Below, piece after piece: positions 1 through 7,057 of a stretch of 64,000 nucleotides of DNA. The stretch's first letter is position 1. Every line of letters starts with the position of its first letter. Under the pieces are notes generated by a model. The model did no database searches. It saw nothing but the letters and a program-made list of their open reading frames with translations, and had not been told where the DNA came from. The DNA is from an uncultured Christensenella sp. (lineage in GTDB: Bacteria; Bacillota; Clostridia; Christensenellales; UBA1242): positions 206,478 through 270,477 of the forward strand of contig CAJUGX010000002.1 in the NCBI GenBank assembly GCA_910586385.1. Reading direction: 5' to 3'. The translations under genes were made by a program, and so were the position numbers.

Positions 1-29
1 CCCGGGTTCGAATCCCGGGCGAGCCACCA
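1..29 (+). tRNA. 3' end of a tRNA gene (partial, cut by window edge)
   Basis: Only the T arm, acceptor 3' strand and CCA are inside the window. The T stem (2-6 with 14-18) closes the standard loop TTCGAAT at 7-13, followed by GCGAGCC, discriminator A and an encoded CCA at 27-29. The acceptor 5' strand should therefore read GGCTCGC. The anticodon lies outside the window, so the isotype cannot be called. This 3' end is repeated at 188-238. Confidence 0.85.
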
Positions 30-37
30 GACTTGAA

Positions 38-59
38 GAACGCATTCAGCGTTCTTTTT
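38..59 (+). terminator. Intrinsic terminator of the tRNA gene
   Basis: Stem GAACGC (38-43) pairs with GCGTTC (49-54) across a 5-base loop and runs into a T tract. It lies 9 bases behind the CCA end, so it should terminate the tRNA transcript. It belongs to the segment copied at 188-238. Confidence 0.8.
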
Positions 60-187
60 CATTTTCTTCATCGCACGGGATTTGGCAAAAGTTTTTTGCC
101 GTTTTCTTCGCAAACCGAATTCGGGACTTGTCCCGGCTGTGAGCATCTCCTTAAGCGTGCGCGCTCATTGTCGCTCTCGCTCCAAAG

Positions 188-238
188 CGAATCCTGGGCG
201 AGCCACCAGACTTGAAGAACGCATTTAGCGTTCTTTTT
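188..238 (+). repeat. Direct repeat of tRNA 3' end plus terminator (att-like remnant)
   Basis: Bases 188-238 match 9-58 at a constant offset of 179 with two mismatches (16/195 and 47/226). The copy holds the 3' half of the T arm, the acceptor strand, CCA and the terminator hairpin (217-239). The 5' part of a tRNA is missing, so it cannot fold as one. A tRNA-3'-end duplication is the usual footprint of a tyrosine-recombinase element that uses the tRNA gene as attB. The roughly 130 bases between the copies contain two small hairpins (GGCAAAA/TTTTGCC and GGGAC/GTCCC) and no convincing gene. Confidence 0.75.
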
Positions 239-241
239 TTG

Positions 242-271
242 TAGACAAATGTTCGTTTCTTTTTGTATAAT
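242..271 (+). promoter_or_regulatory. Promoter of the zincin-like gene, -10 abutting the start codon
   Basis: TAGACA at 242-247 and TATAAT at 266-271 are separated by 18 bases. Transcription should start at about 277-278, the A of the ATG. No ribosome-binding site is visible, so the transcript may be leaderless. Confidence 0.55.
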
Positions 272-276
272 GAGAC

Positions 277-978
277 ATGAAACAAAAATTACTCAGCAAA
301 GAAACCGAAAACTTTGTTTTGAATTATCAAGATGAATTGCAAGGATTTATCTTGACCTCTCTCGACATTTTTGAAAGCAAGAAAAGTATTATAACCGATT
401 TGTTTGGCTCTGAACTTACTGAAAAAATCAAAGCATCATTTTTCACGGACAGAGCAGCTTTTTTAGATTACATCAAATCGATTTCAAATGGAAGGACACC
501 ACCATCTTGGGCAACGGGATGTTTTTACAACGGAGAAATTCAAACTCTGGTAAACTTAAACTCAGAAGCAGATTTTGCATCAAAAGAGCATACTTTGACT
601 CATGAAATGGTGCATTTATATTTTGAAAAATTGATATACCAAAAATATAAACTGGACAGAGTAAGATGGCTCGATGAAAGTTTTGCAGGTTTCTTGGATG
701 GGCACAACGACAACATCACACAAGCAGAACTCTCCACTCTTTTCGAGAAGTTGTCCTCTCTCAAAGACTTTGATGTCAACATTTTGGATGACATCAAAAA
801 AGTCAGGACTGAATCCTACAATGGTTATGACATGTTCACCCTTGTCGGAATTTTCATCTTTGAAAACCACTTAGAAAAACAATATCTCTCACTTCTCAAA
901 ACTTCTCCCAAAGATATAAGAAAACTTGGAAAAGAGATTATGTCGTCAGCAATTAACTATCTAAAACAAAAAATCTAA
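277..978 (+). CDS. Zincin-like putative metallopeptidase (gluzincin motif)
   Basis: The 233-residue protein carries HEMVH at residues 109-113 and a downstream WLDESFAGF segment (131-139). That is the HExxH plus (W)xxE pattern of gluzincins and MA-clan peptidase-like domains, with H109, H113 and E134 as expected zinc ligands and E110 as catalytic base. No signal peptide or membrane segment is seen, so it should be cytoplasmic. Its substrate cannot be inferred. It sits alone between the tRNA-derived repeat and the structured RNA region, so it is probably accessory. The ATG at 277 follows a TATAAT by five bases and has no ribosome site. Family identity is inferred from the motif; the precise family is not recognised. 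Confidence 0.7.
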   Translation: MKQKLLSKETENFVLNYQDELQGFILTSLDIFESKKSIITDLFGSELTEKIKASFFTDRAAFLDYIKSISNGRTPPSWATGCFYNGEIQTLVNLNSEADFASKEHTLTHEMVHLYFEKLIYQKYKLDRVRWLDESFAGFLDGHNDNITQAELSTLFEKLSSLKDFDVNILDDIKKVRTESYNGYDMFTLVGIFIFENHLEKQYLSLLKTSPKDIRKLGKEIMSSAINYLKQKI

Positions 979-1177
979 CTTATATAGTGAAAAAGAAGAG
1001 GCATTAGTTAGTCCATTTTGAAACTAGCAGCAAAAACAAAGAGAACACCAAAAACAACAAGTGTTTTCTGTTTTGTGCTTACAATCTCTTAACCAGCAAA
1101 AAAACGAATACTTCTGCCGTTGTCAAGGTTGTCGTGAGAATATTTAATCTTCAAATTTTATGACACTTGCATTGACC

Positions 1178-1205
1178 TTGACAACAAAGAATGTTCGTTT
1201 ACACT
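1178..1205 (+). promoter_or_regulatory. Strong sigma-A-type promoter without a downstream ORF
   Basis: Consensus TTGACA (1178-1183), a 16-base spacer and TACACT (1200-1205). The start point would be near 1212, just before two strong hairpins and more than 200 bases before the next gene, which has its own promoter. This suggests a small RNA. Confidence 0.55.
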
Positions 1206-1211
1206 AGAAAA

Positions 1212-1365
1212 ATAGAGAGAAGAAAACAAGAAGCAAAAGAGCGGTATGCGTTACGCTCTGCTAGCAACCGCTCTTTTCTCTTCTTTAATCAAAGTTTGTT
1301 GTGCAGGCGTGTGCTTGTTGCTGGAGCGAAGCGACAGCACTTGTATAAGACAAGCACACGCCTAA
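1212..1365 (+). ncRNA. Putative structured small RNA (two stable hairpins)
   Basis: The 979-1421 stretch has no convincing gene but holds two strong inverted repeats. Hairpin 1 pairs 1235-1245 with 1267-1277 (11 bp, AAAAGAGCGGT against ACCGCTCTTTT) and extends through an internal loop to 1228-1233 with 1280-1285. Hairpin 2 pairs 1305-1318 with 1350-1363 (14 perfect bp, AGGCGTGTGCTTGT against its complement) and has an inner TGCTG/CAGCA stem. A promoter ends six bases before the proposed 5' end. It does not match tmRNA, 6S, SRP or RNase P RNA as far as I can tell. It could instead be a palindromic repeat element. The 3' boundary is uncertain because neither hairpin has a classic U tract. Confidence 0.4.
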
Positions 1366-1387
1366 ATGTCAATATTAAAATTCACTC

Positions 1388-1415
1388 TTGACTTTCAAAA
1401 TAGATATGATATAAT
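1388..1415 (+). promoter_or_regulatory. Promoter of the PurZ-like gene
   Basis: TTGACT (1388-1393), a 16-base spacer and TATAAT (1410-1415). The -10 box lies six bases before the ATG at 1422 and no Shine-Dalgarno sequence is present, so a leaderless mRNA is likely. The gene is therefore transcribed separately from the structured region upstream. Confidence 0.7.
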
Positions 1416-1421
1416 ATATAT

Positions 1422-2732
1422 ATGAAATACTCGGGGAAGATTCATATTGTATATGACGGAATGTGGGGATCATGTGGCAAAGGCAAATTTTGTGGGGAGC
1501 TTGCACTTAACCCAAATTTCGACATTAAGGTGTGTGTAAATAATAATGCACCAAATGCCGGTCATAGTTTTGTTTTTGATGATGGTCGCAAGGTTGTGAC
1601 CAAACATATTCCTATAGGATTTGTAAATAAAAATATTCCGTATCTAGTAATTGGAGAGAGTGCGGTAATTGACTATGATAGATTGGTTTATGAAATTGAA
1701 AAATACAAGGATATATTAAACGGAAGGAAGTTATTTATAGCTGATACTGCCGCTATCATTTCGCCACAAAACAAACAAAATGAACTTCAGAATATAAAAT
1801 CTGGTAGCACATTTAGTGGGGCTGGTTCTGCATTGGTAGATAAAGTAATGAGAAAGAGCTCATTGGTTGGCGGAGATAAAAGATTTTTAGAATTAGAGAA
1901 GCAGGGTTTAATTAAAATTGTTCATTCTAAAACATTTTTCCCTATGATTTATAATGGTTTAGGACCTTTTAAAGGCAATGAAAACATTCTTGTGGAACTT
2001 TCACAAGGAGATGCTCTTGGACTGAATAACAGCTCAAATTATCCATTTACAACTTCAAGAGATTGCACGCCTGCACAAGCTCTTAAAGACATTCATGCTT
2101 CCAACGATTACTCAATAAAAAAATATTGTGTTTTTCGCCCCTATCCAATTCGCATTAACAACAATAGTGCCGCCGGTTTTATTTACACTGGTAATTTTGA
2201 TGGAGCAAAGGAAATATCTTGGCAAGATGTTTGCTCAAGATGCGGACTAAATGCAGAAGAAATTGAGAAACTAGAACATACTACTGTCACAAACCGTCTT
2301 AGAAGAGTGTCTGAATTTTGTATTAAGCAATTTGCGGAAATGTTGTTAGATACTCAACCCGACGAATGTTTCTTGAATTTTGCACAATATATTAATGGTG
2401 GCATTAGAGGATTGACGACAAAAGATGCGATAATCGCACAACGACAATTTACAAGATTTGGGGAATTATCGGATCAAAAATGGCAAGATGCTTGCGAGAA
2501 AAACTTTGCAATCGAAAATATACTTGGTTATATCGAGGATATGGAAGAATATTTTTACAATTTGCTTGGTGACAATTTTTTAAGCATCTCAAAAATTGGT
2601 ACAGGAGAAAGCTTAAGCCAAGTAATAGATAGAACTGCAATTTCTCAGATTGCCACCTCAAGACATGCTGTTAAGAATATCAATCCTTTAGATTTTGCAG
2701 ACAAAGACAACATTCCAAACTTTGAATTGTAA
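1422..2732 (+). CDS. PurZ-like adenylosuccinate synthetase homologue
   Basis: 436 residues, aligning along its whole length with PurA: the GTP loop GSCGKGK at 16-22, NAGH at 45-48, the VIDYDRL region near 85, GSTFSGAGSA near 128-137 and a C-terminal GTGES base-binding loop. The catalytic Asp of PurA (WGDEGKGK) is Ser17 here, while His48 is kept. The segments TSRDCTPA (211-218), TTVTNRLRR (287-295) and QPDECFLNF (312-320) replace the PurA versions and match what I recall of phage PurZ, which condenses Asp with dGMP on the way to 2-aminoadenine nucleotides. By family knowledge it should be a GTP- or ATP-dependent ligase joining aspartate to a purine nucleotide. Whether the substrate is dGMP, IMP or something else is inference. 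No DatZ, MazZ or Z-type polymerase gene is visible, so it may be an orphan or have another role. Confidence 0.75.
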   Translation: MKYSGKIHIVYDGMWGSCGKGKFCGELALNPNFDIKVCVNNNAPNAGHSFVFDDGRKVVTKHIPIGFVNKNIPYLVIGESAVIDYDRLVYEIEKYKDILNGRKLFIADTAAIISPQNKQNELQNIKSGSTFSGAGSALVDKVMRKSSLVGGDKRFLELEKQGLIKIVHSKTFFPMIYNGLGPFKGNENILVELSQGDALGLNNSSNYPFTTSRDCTPAQALKDIHASNDYSIKKYCVFRPYPIRINNNSAAGFIYTGNFDGAKEISWQDVCSRCGLNAEEIEKLEHTTVTNRLRRVSEFCIKQFAEMLLDTQPDECFLNFAQYINGGIRGLTTKDAIIAQRQFTRFGELSDQKWQDACEKNFAIENILGYIEDMEEYFYNLLGDNFLSISKIGTGESLSQVIDRTAISQIATSRHAVKNINPLDFADKDNIPNFEL

Positions 2733-2772
2733 AAAAATAAAGAGTGAATTAAAAATTTCAATTCCGCTATAC

Positions 2773-2812
2773 AAAAAGACACTTTTCACAAATTGATAAA
2801 GTGTCTTTTTAT
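2773..2812 (+). terminator. Intrinsic terminator of the PurZ-like gene
   Basis: Long stem 2773-2785 with 2798-2810 (AAAAAGACACTTT and its complement) ending in a T run, about 40 bases after the stop codon. The flanking A and T runs allow it to work on the minus strand too. Confidence 0.85.
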
Positions 2813-2859
2813 CTTCAATTTTTTGCTAGTTTCAAAGTTTACAGCCCTTGCCCTTCTTT

Positions 2860-3252
2860 TTATTTCACAATCTTGTTCAAGTTTGTTTCGACCTGTTTAT
2901 ACAATCCAAGATTATGATACTCCACGATGAGGTTTATCATCTCAGCAGTTGTTGGCTTGTATTTTTCATCAAAGATTTTCATACCGTACAAATCGTTGAC
3001 ACTCTGAAGCCCTTTCGTGTTGAAAGTCTGCGTGATGGCGTTTTGAATGTTTGCCTCCACCCTGAATGGATTTTTGACATGAAAAATTTTCGCAACTTCA
3101 TCAAAGAGTTTTGACAAGTTGTAAAGTTTTGATGGAGTTGCAATGACAAGTTCTATCGATTTGCTCAGATAAGAAAATCCTACCAAATCGCATTTGATAC
3201 CAACTCTTATGAGTGCAAGTTTGACAATCTTTTCAACTTCATTTGCTTGCAT
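2860..3252 (-). CDS. Stand-alone Spo0A C-terminal-type DNA-binding protein
   Basis: The 130 residues resemble the Spo0A effector domain from end to end. They show an N-terminal region beginning GIKCDLVGFSYL, a central FRVEANIQNAI segment equivalent to the Spo0A recognition helix context (xRVExxIRxAI), and a C-terminal KPTTAEMINLI like the Spo0A KPTNSEFI. No receiver domain or phosphoacceptor Asp is present, and the gene starts directly at the domain with a GGGAGGGG ribosome site. It may bind 0A-box-like DNA without phosphorelay control, or act as a partner or competitor of full Spo0A, which is not in this window. The role is inferred. Confidence 0.75.
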   Translation of the reverse strand: MQANEVEKIVKLALIRVGIKCDLVGFSYLSKSIELVIATPSKLYNLSKLFDEVAKIFHVKNPFRVEANIQNAITQTFNTKGLQSVNDLYGMKIFDEKYKPTTAEMINLIVEYHNLGLYKQVETNLNKIVK

Positions 3253-3423
3253 ACGCCCCTCCCATCTTTTTCCCTTCTAATATATCAGATTTCGACACTT
3301 TTGTAAACAATTTTACAAAATATTACAAAATATTTCATAAAGTTTTCAAAAACAGCACTGCAAAAAGACTTTCAGCACAAAATTTTCTCTCCCCTAAAAG
3401 AAAAAATCAGCAAGAATGCCGAT

Positions 3424-3957
3424 TTATTTCACTTTGTGAGAATAATATTTGAAGTTTTTTCTAAATTTTTTGATATATCCATTTGTTTCGGCAAATGGTA
3501 TTTTTTTCAAAGTCTTTCCATCCTCGCTCTTGTCCTCGTCCTTAAGCCATGCGTTGACATTTGCAGGCCCAGCATTGTAAGCACATAGTGCCGTCTCCAC
3601 ATTCTCAAACTTTTTCGAGAGCTGCTTGACATAATATGTTCCAATCAAAATATTGTCTTTTGGATTTGTCAAATCAAACTCATCAAGCCCAATCTCTTTT
3701 GCAAGTCCTTCTGCTGTGCTTGGCAAAACTTGCATAAGTCCAACTGCCCCCTTCTTTGAAAGCGCATTTGCATTGAAATGGCTTTCGATGTTTATCACAG
3801 AAAACACAATCGCCTCATTCACATCAAATCTTTTGCATGCAACAGAAACCTCGTCAGCATACTTAATCGGAAAGAGAAATCCATAACAGCAGTTGACACC
3901 AAATGCCGTCAAAAAGATAAATGAAACCGCAAAAAAAGTTGCCATAAACCATTTCAT
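3424..3957 (-). CDS. SLT-family lytic transglycosylase, membrane-anchored
   Basis: The 177-residue protein starts with a hydrophobic segment (about 5-28) that acts as signal anchor, followed by a soluble lytic transglycosylase (Slt70-type) domain. The signature is present: INIESHFNANAL with catalytic Glu58, then KKGAVGLMQVLPSTA (68-82), and the ALCAYNAGPANV block at 123-134. It should cleave peptidoglycan glycan strands at the outer membrane face, making 1,6-anhydro ends. Its small size, one domain without LysM or SH3, fits a remodelling or sporulation-type enzyme. It is monocistronic or co-transcribed with the gene upstream at 4261. Confidence 0.88.
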   Translation of the reverse strand: MKWFMATFFAVSFIFLTAFGVNCCYGFLFPIKYADEVSVACKRFDVNEAIVFSVINIESHFNANALSKKGAVGLMQVLPSTAEGLAKEIGLDEFDLTNPKDNILIGTYYVKQLSKKFENVETALCAYNAGPANVNAWLKDEDKSEDGKTLKKIPFAETNGYIKKFRKNFKYYSHKVK

Positions 3958-4003
3958 ATCGATATTTTATGAAAAAAGAGCAATTATATGCTCTTTTATC
4001 TTG

Positions 4004-4261
4004 TCAACCAAGTTTGATTATGCCTCCGCCATTTTGCGAAAAAGAATAAAATCCAACAAAATTCGAAAGCCCAATTTTACTAGCAAGAATGGCTTGCACT
4101 TTTGAAATGTAATCACTCAGAAACTTGACTGAAATGCCACATGCACTTCCAATCTGAGAGGGAGTGTTTATTATTGCAACAGGGATGTTGTTTGCTCGAA
4201 GCAAGTTGGCGAAATTCAAAGTTGCAAAGCGAGACCTAAAAACTGCCACAGTATAATTCAT
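4004..4261 (-). CDS. DUF3343 family protein (putative Se/S carrier-like)
   Basis: Short 85-residue protein with the DUF3343 pattern: an N-terminal beta strand (YTVAVFRS), a helix, then TPSQIGSACGISVKF (33-47) containing the family's single conserved Cys41. Members are thought to carry sulfur or selenium as a persulfide or selenide on this Cys, which is family knowledge and not proven here. It is divergent from a class V cysteine desulfurase starting 128 bases away, so the desulfurase is a natural donor. A CACTCCTTAT-type ribosome site (plus-strand view) precedes the start. Confidence 0.75.
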   Translation of the reverse strand: MNYTVAVFRSRFATLNFANLLRANNIPVAIINTPSQIGSACGISVKFLSDYISKVQAILASKIGLSNFVGFYSFSQNGGGIIKLG

Positions 4262-4389
4262 ATCTCACTCCTTATGCACAAAATGTCCCCTAGAATATTA
4301 TATTATAAATAAAGAAAGATTGACAGCAAATACCAAACATCAAAATCAATCACATTAAAATCACGCCAGTGCGTAAAAAGAAGGTGAAA

Positions 4390-5532
4390 ATGATATATTT
4401 AGACAACTCGGCTTCAAGCCTAATCAAACCTAAAAATGTACAAAAAGCGGTGTACAATGCCTTGAATCTTTACACCGCAAATCCAGGAAGAAGTGGACAC
4501 AAACAAGCCGTAAAAACCGCCCTCGAAGTGGAAAAAACTCGAGAAATCGTTGCGAATCATGTGGGTACAACTGCCGACAAAATTGTGTTTACTCTCAATT
4601 GCACTGACGCGCTCAACATGGCAATCCTTGGCACATATAAACAAGGCGGGCATGTCGTTTGCACCGTAAATGAGCACAATTCCGTCCGCCGCCCCCTCGA
4701 ACATTTGAAAAGCATTGATGAAGGCTTTTCTTTCTCTGTCGCCGAGCAATCTGGTAAGTGTGGGATTGTTTGGGAAGACATTGAAAAACATCTGACAAGC
4801 AAGACCTATCTCGTGATTGTCAATCACATTTCAAATGTCAATGGCGATATTGCCGACATTGTCGACATTGGAAAACATCTCAAAGAGAAAGGAATTTTGT
4901 TTTTGGTGGATGGCGCACAAGGTGGCGGACACTTTGTATATCGCATGCAAGAGATGAACATCAACCTCTTGGCTCTCGCTCCACACAAAGGCTTTTACTC
5001 CCCTCAAGGAGTGGGCGTACTCGCAATAAACGGCGACTTTGAAATTTCCCCTATCCGGTTTGGAGGCTCTGGCATAAACTCGCTTTCACCAAACATGCCG
5101 GACGAACTGCCCGAGCATCTTGAAGCCGGCACAATCAACACCCCTGCCATCTTGGGCTTTGGTGAAGGAATCAAGTTTGTCGAAGAAAACTTTTCACTCA
5201 TTCACACAAAAATTGAGGATTTGACAATCTATTTACATTACGAACTTTCAAAACTAAATCTCGACCTCTACACCAAAACAGAAAACACCTCGGGCGTCTT
5301 CGCTTTCAACATCCCACATCTCTCTTCAAATGACGTTTCAAATTATCTTGACGAAAAGTGGAACATCTGCACCCGAAGTGGTCTGCACTGTGCCCCACTC
5401 AAACACAAGTCACTCGGCACTCTGCCAGACGGCGCAGTCAGAGTCTCAATCTCATATTTCAACACCTATCAAGAAATCGAACGCCTCGTGCTTGCCATCA
5501 AAACTCTTCTCAAACATCAAAACAAAAATTGA
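4390..5532 (+). CDS. Class V aminotransferase, cysteine desulfurase family
   Basis: 380 residues from the ATG at 4390, chosen because AAGGTG precedes it; an upstream in-frame ATG at 4369 lacks a site. It starts with YLDNSASS and NPGRSGHK, as in the stand-alone desulfurase family best known next to DUF3343 or SelD genes, distinct from SufS. The PLP lysine lies in APHKGFYSPQGVGVL, and the catalytic cysteine loop is RSGLHCAPLKHK. It should convert cysteine to alanine and an enzyme persulfide (or selenocysteine to selenide). It is the second desulfurase in the window besides SufS at 14.7-15.9 kb. The neighbouring DUF3343 gene suggests a dedicated acceptor. Confidence 0.85.
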   Translation: MIYLDNSASSLIKPKNVQKAVYNALNLYTANPGRSGHKQAVKTALEVEKTREIVANHVGTTADKIVFTLNCTDALNMAILGTYKQGGHVVCTVNEHNSVRRPLEHLKSIDEGFSFSVAEQSGKCGIVWEDIEKHLTSKTYLVIVNHISNVNGDIADIVDIGKHLKEKGILFLVDGAQGGGHFVYRMQEMNINLLALAPHKGFYSPQGVGVLAINGDFEISPIRFGGSGINSLSPNMPDELPEHLEAGTINTPAILGFGEGIKFVEENFSLIHTKIEDLTIYLHYELSKLNLDLYTKTENTSGVFAFNIPHLSSNDVSNYLDEKWNICTRSGLHCAPLKHKSLGTLPDGAVRVSISYFNTYQEIERLVLAIKTLLKHQNKN

Positions 5533-5536
5533 CAAC

Positions 5537-5567
5537 AAAAAAAGACTTCAATTTGAAGTCTTTTTTC
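5537..5567. terminator. Bidirectional terminator between convergent genes
   Basis: Stem 5538-5550 with 5554-5566 (core GACTTCA/TGAAGTC) flanked by A and T runs, lying between the desulfurase stop at 5532 and the minus-strand stop at 5572. It can terminate both converging transcripts. Confidence 0.85.
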
Positions 5568-5571
5568 AAAA

Positions 5572-6147
5572 TTATTTTGTTTTTTCGTCTTTTACTCCAA
5601 ACGCTGTTTCGCAATACCATTGTTCATAACCCAAATCTTTTGCTTCTCGATTTGCTTGTCTTGTAACAGCGGCCTTCTTTCCAGCTTCAACTCTCTTTTC
5701 ATGCATTTCTTTCTCAGCAAGAGTATTGAATTCGCCCTCTTCTTCTCCCCAAGTTGCAGCAACCTCATCATTGAATTGAGTTTCCATGGCATTACGTTGT
5801 CTTTCTTCGTTTCTTTCTCTCAAGATTCTTTTCTTTTCGCCGTTTGTATATATTGCTTTTGCCTTTTGGCTTGCCTTGCTCTTTTCAATGCTTTGTGCAT
5901 CGTTTACAAGACCGCTTTGAGTCAAGTGTCCTACCTTTGTCTCAACTTTCTTGTCTGCATGCTCTGCAACAACTTTTCTCAATGGCTTTTCACCATAGTA
6001 TTTAGGCTTCTTTGAAACACCGCTGCCTTGTGTTTCAAGTCTTTCTTCATAAGACATACGCACACGTACTGGTTCTGCTTGTGCTGGTTTAACAACTTTT
6101 TTCTCTTCTTTCAACCCTGGTATTTTGTTCACTCTGCTTCTTGTCAT
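5572..6147 (-). CDS. Highly charged hypothetical protein
   Basis: 191 residues, very rich in Lys, Glu, Arg and Ala, with no hydrophobic segment. Much of it is predicted to be helical or disordered, including a KKAAVTRQANREAKDL stretch near the C-terminus. AAAGGAG precedes the ATG at good distance, so the gene is translated. I do not recognise a family. The C-terminal YEQWYCETAFGVKDEK contains the only aromatic cluster and could be a short binding motif. It is transcribed away from the zinc-ribbon gene region and probably monocistronic. Confidence 0.6.
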   Translation of the reverse strand: MTRSRVNKIPGLKEEKKVVKPAQAEPVRVRMSYEERLETQGSGVSKKPKYYGEKPLRKVVAEHADKKVETKVGHLTQSGLVNDAQSIEKSKASQKAKAIYTNGEKKRILRERNEERQRNAMETQFNDEVAATWGEEEGEFNTLAEKEMHEKRVEAGKKAAVTRQANREAKDLGYEQWYCETAFGVKDEKTK

Positions 6148-6302
6148 TTTATTTTCTCCTTTTTCTGCTTTTCACAAACAGATTTTCATATGTTTGATAT
6201 ATGCATTATACAAGAGTTTGGAGCACTTGTCAATACCCAATTTTGAAATTTTTCGACATATTTCTCACAATAAAAAAGCCTCCAATTTGGAGGCAAAAAT
6301 TG

Positions 6303-7004
6303 TTATTTTTTATAAACAAATCTCTTGCAATGTTCGCACGTGATGACGCCCGTTTCTTTGATTCTTGAGATTGCAACTTTAGGCAGTTCCATTCTGCATC
6401 TGCCACAGAAGTTGTCGTTTTCAAGTGGCACAATGACTGGAAAGATGTTGTCATTTCTCTTCTTTTTATATTCAGTCAAAAGTGCTGGGTCGACTTCTTT
6501 TTCAAGCGCAACAAGCCCCTTTTTGACTTTCTCTTTTTCTGGCTCGAGAGTTTTTGATTCTTCTTCAATTTTCTCTTTGCATTCGTTGTATTTTGTCCTT
6601 GCTTCGTCATAAAGTTTCTTTGTTTTGTTGAACTCTGCCAAGATGTGATTGATGTTTTCTGCACTCTTCTGAAGCATCTTCTCCAAGATGTTGAGGTTTG
6701 ACAAAAGTTTTGATTTCAATGCCCCAAGTTTGTCAAGTTCGTCAACGCTCAAATCTTCAATGTTTTTGCCGAGCATCTCGTCAGCCTTTGACATATTGGT
6801 CTTGTAGTTTTGTTTAATTTCTGAAATCTCAGAGATCAGCCTCTCTGCTTCTGCCTCAAGTTCTGTTGAGCGCGCTTGCGCACGCTTTGCAACAGCAGCA
6901 AGTTCGTTTGCCTTTTTCTTGAAAGGGCTGTTTGAAATCTTTTGTTCTACCTTATAAAGTTCTTCATCTGCCTTTTGATATTTCAATAAACTTTCTATAT
7001 TCAT
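6303..7004 (-). CDS. Coiled-coil protein with C-terminal C4 zinc ribbon (COG1579 type)
   Basis: 233 residues from the ATG at 7004, which has a GGAGAAAG site. Residues 1-180 form a long antiparallel-type coiled coil rich in Glu, Lys and Ala. The last 35 residues hold CGRC and CEHC knuckles that should bind one zinc ion. This is the architecture of the C4-type zinc-ribbon nucleic-acid-binding family often encoded just behind sigA in Clostridia. It lies 53 bases after the rpoD stop and is probably the third gene of the dnaG-rpoD transcript. Its biochemical role is unknown. Confidence 0.85.
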   Translation of the reverse strand: MNIESLLKYQKADEELYKVEQKISNSPFKKKANELAAVAKRAQARSTELEAEAERLISEISEIKQNYKTNMSKADEMLGKNIEDLSVDELDKLGALKSKLLSNLNILEKMLQKSAENINHILAEFNKTKKLYDEARTKYNECKEKIEEESKTLEPEKEKVKKGLVALEKEVDPALLTEYKKKRNDNIFPVIVPLENDNFCGRCRMELPKVAISRIKETGVITCEHCKRFVYKK

Positions 7005-7057
7005 AATCTTTCTCCATTTAATTCGTTTGCCACTTCTGTGGCTGTGGCACAACTGCC

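Noticed and set aside
33..215. 60-codon ORF between the tRNA-end repeats
   Set aside because: It starts inside the tRNA terminator region, has no ribosome site and low-complexity residues (Ser/Leu repeats); not coding.
188..240. Second complete tRNA at the repeat
   Set aside because: Only the 3' half of the T arm and the acceptor end are present; there is no D or anticodon arm upstream.
1191..1391. 66-codon ORF in the hairpin region
   Set aside because: It runs through both stable inverted repeats and lacks a ribosome site; the RNA structure explains the sequence better.
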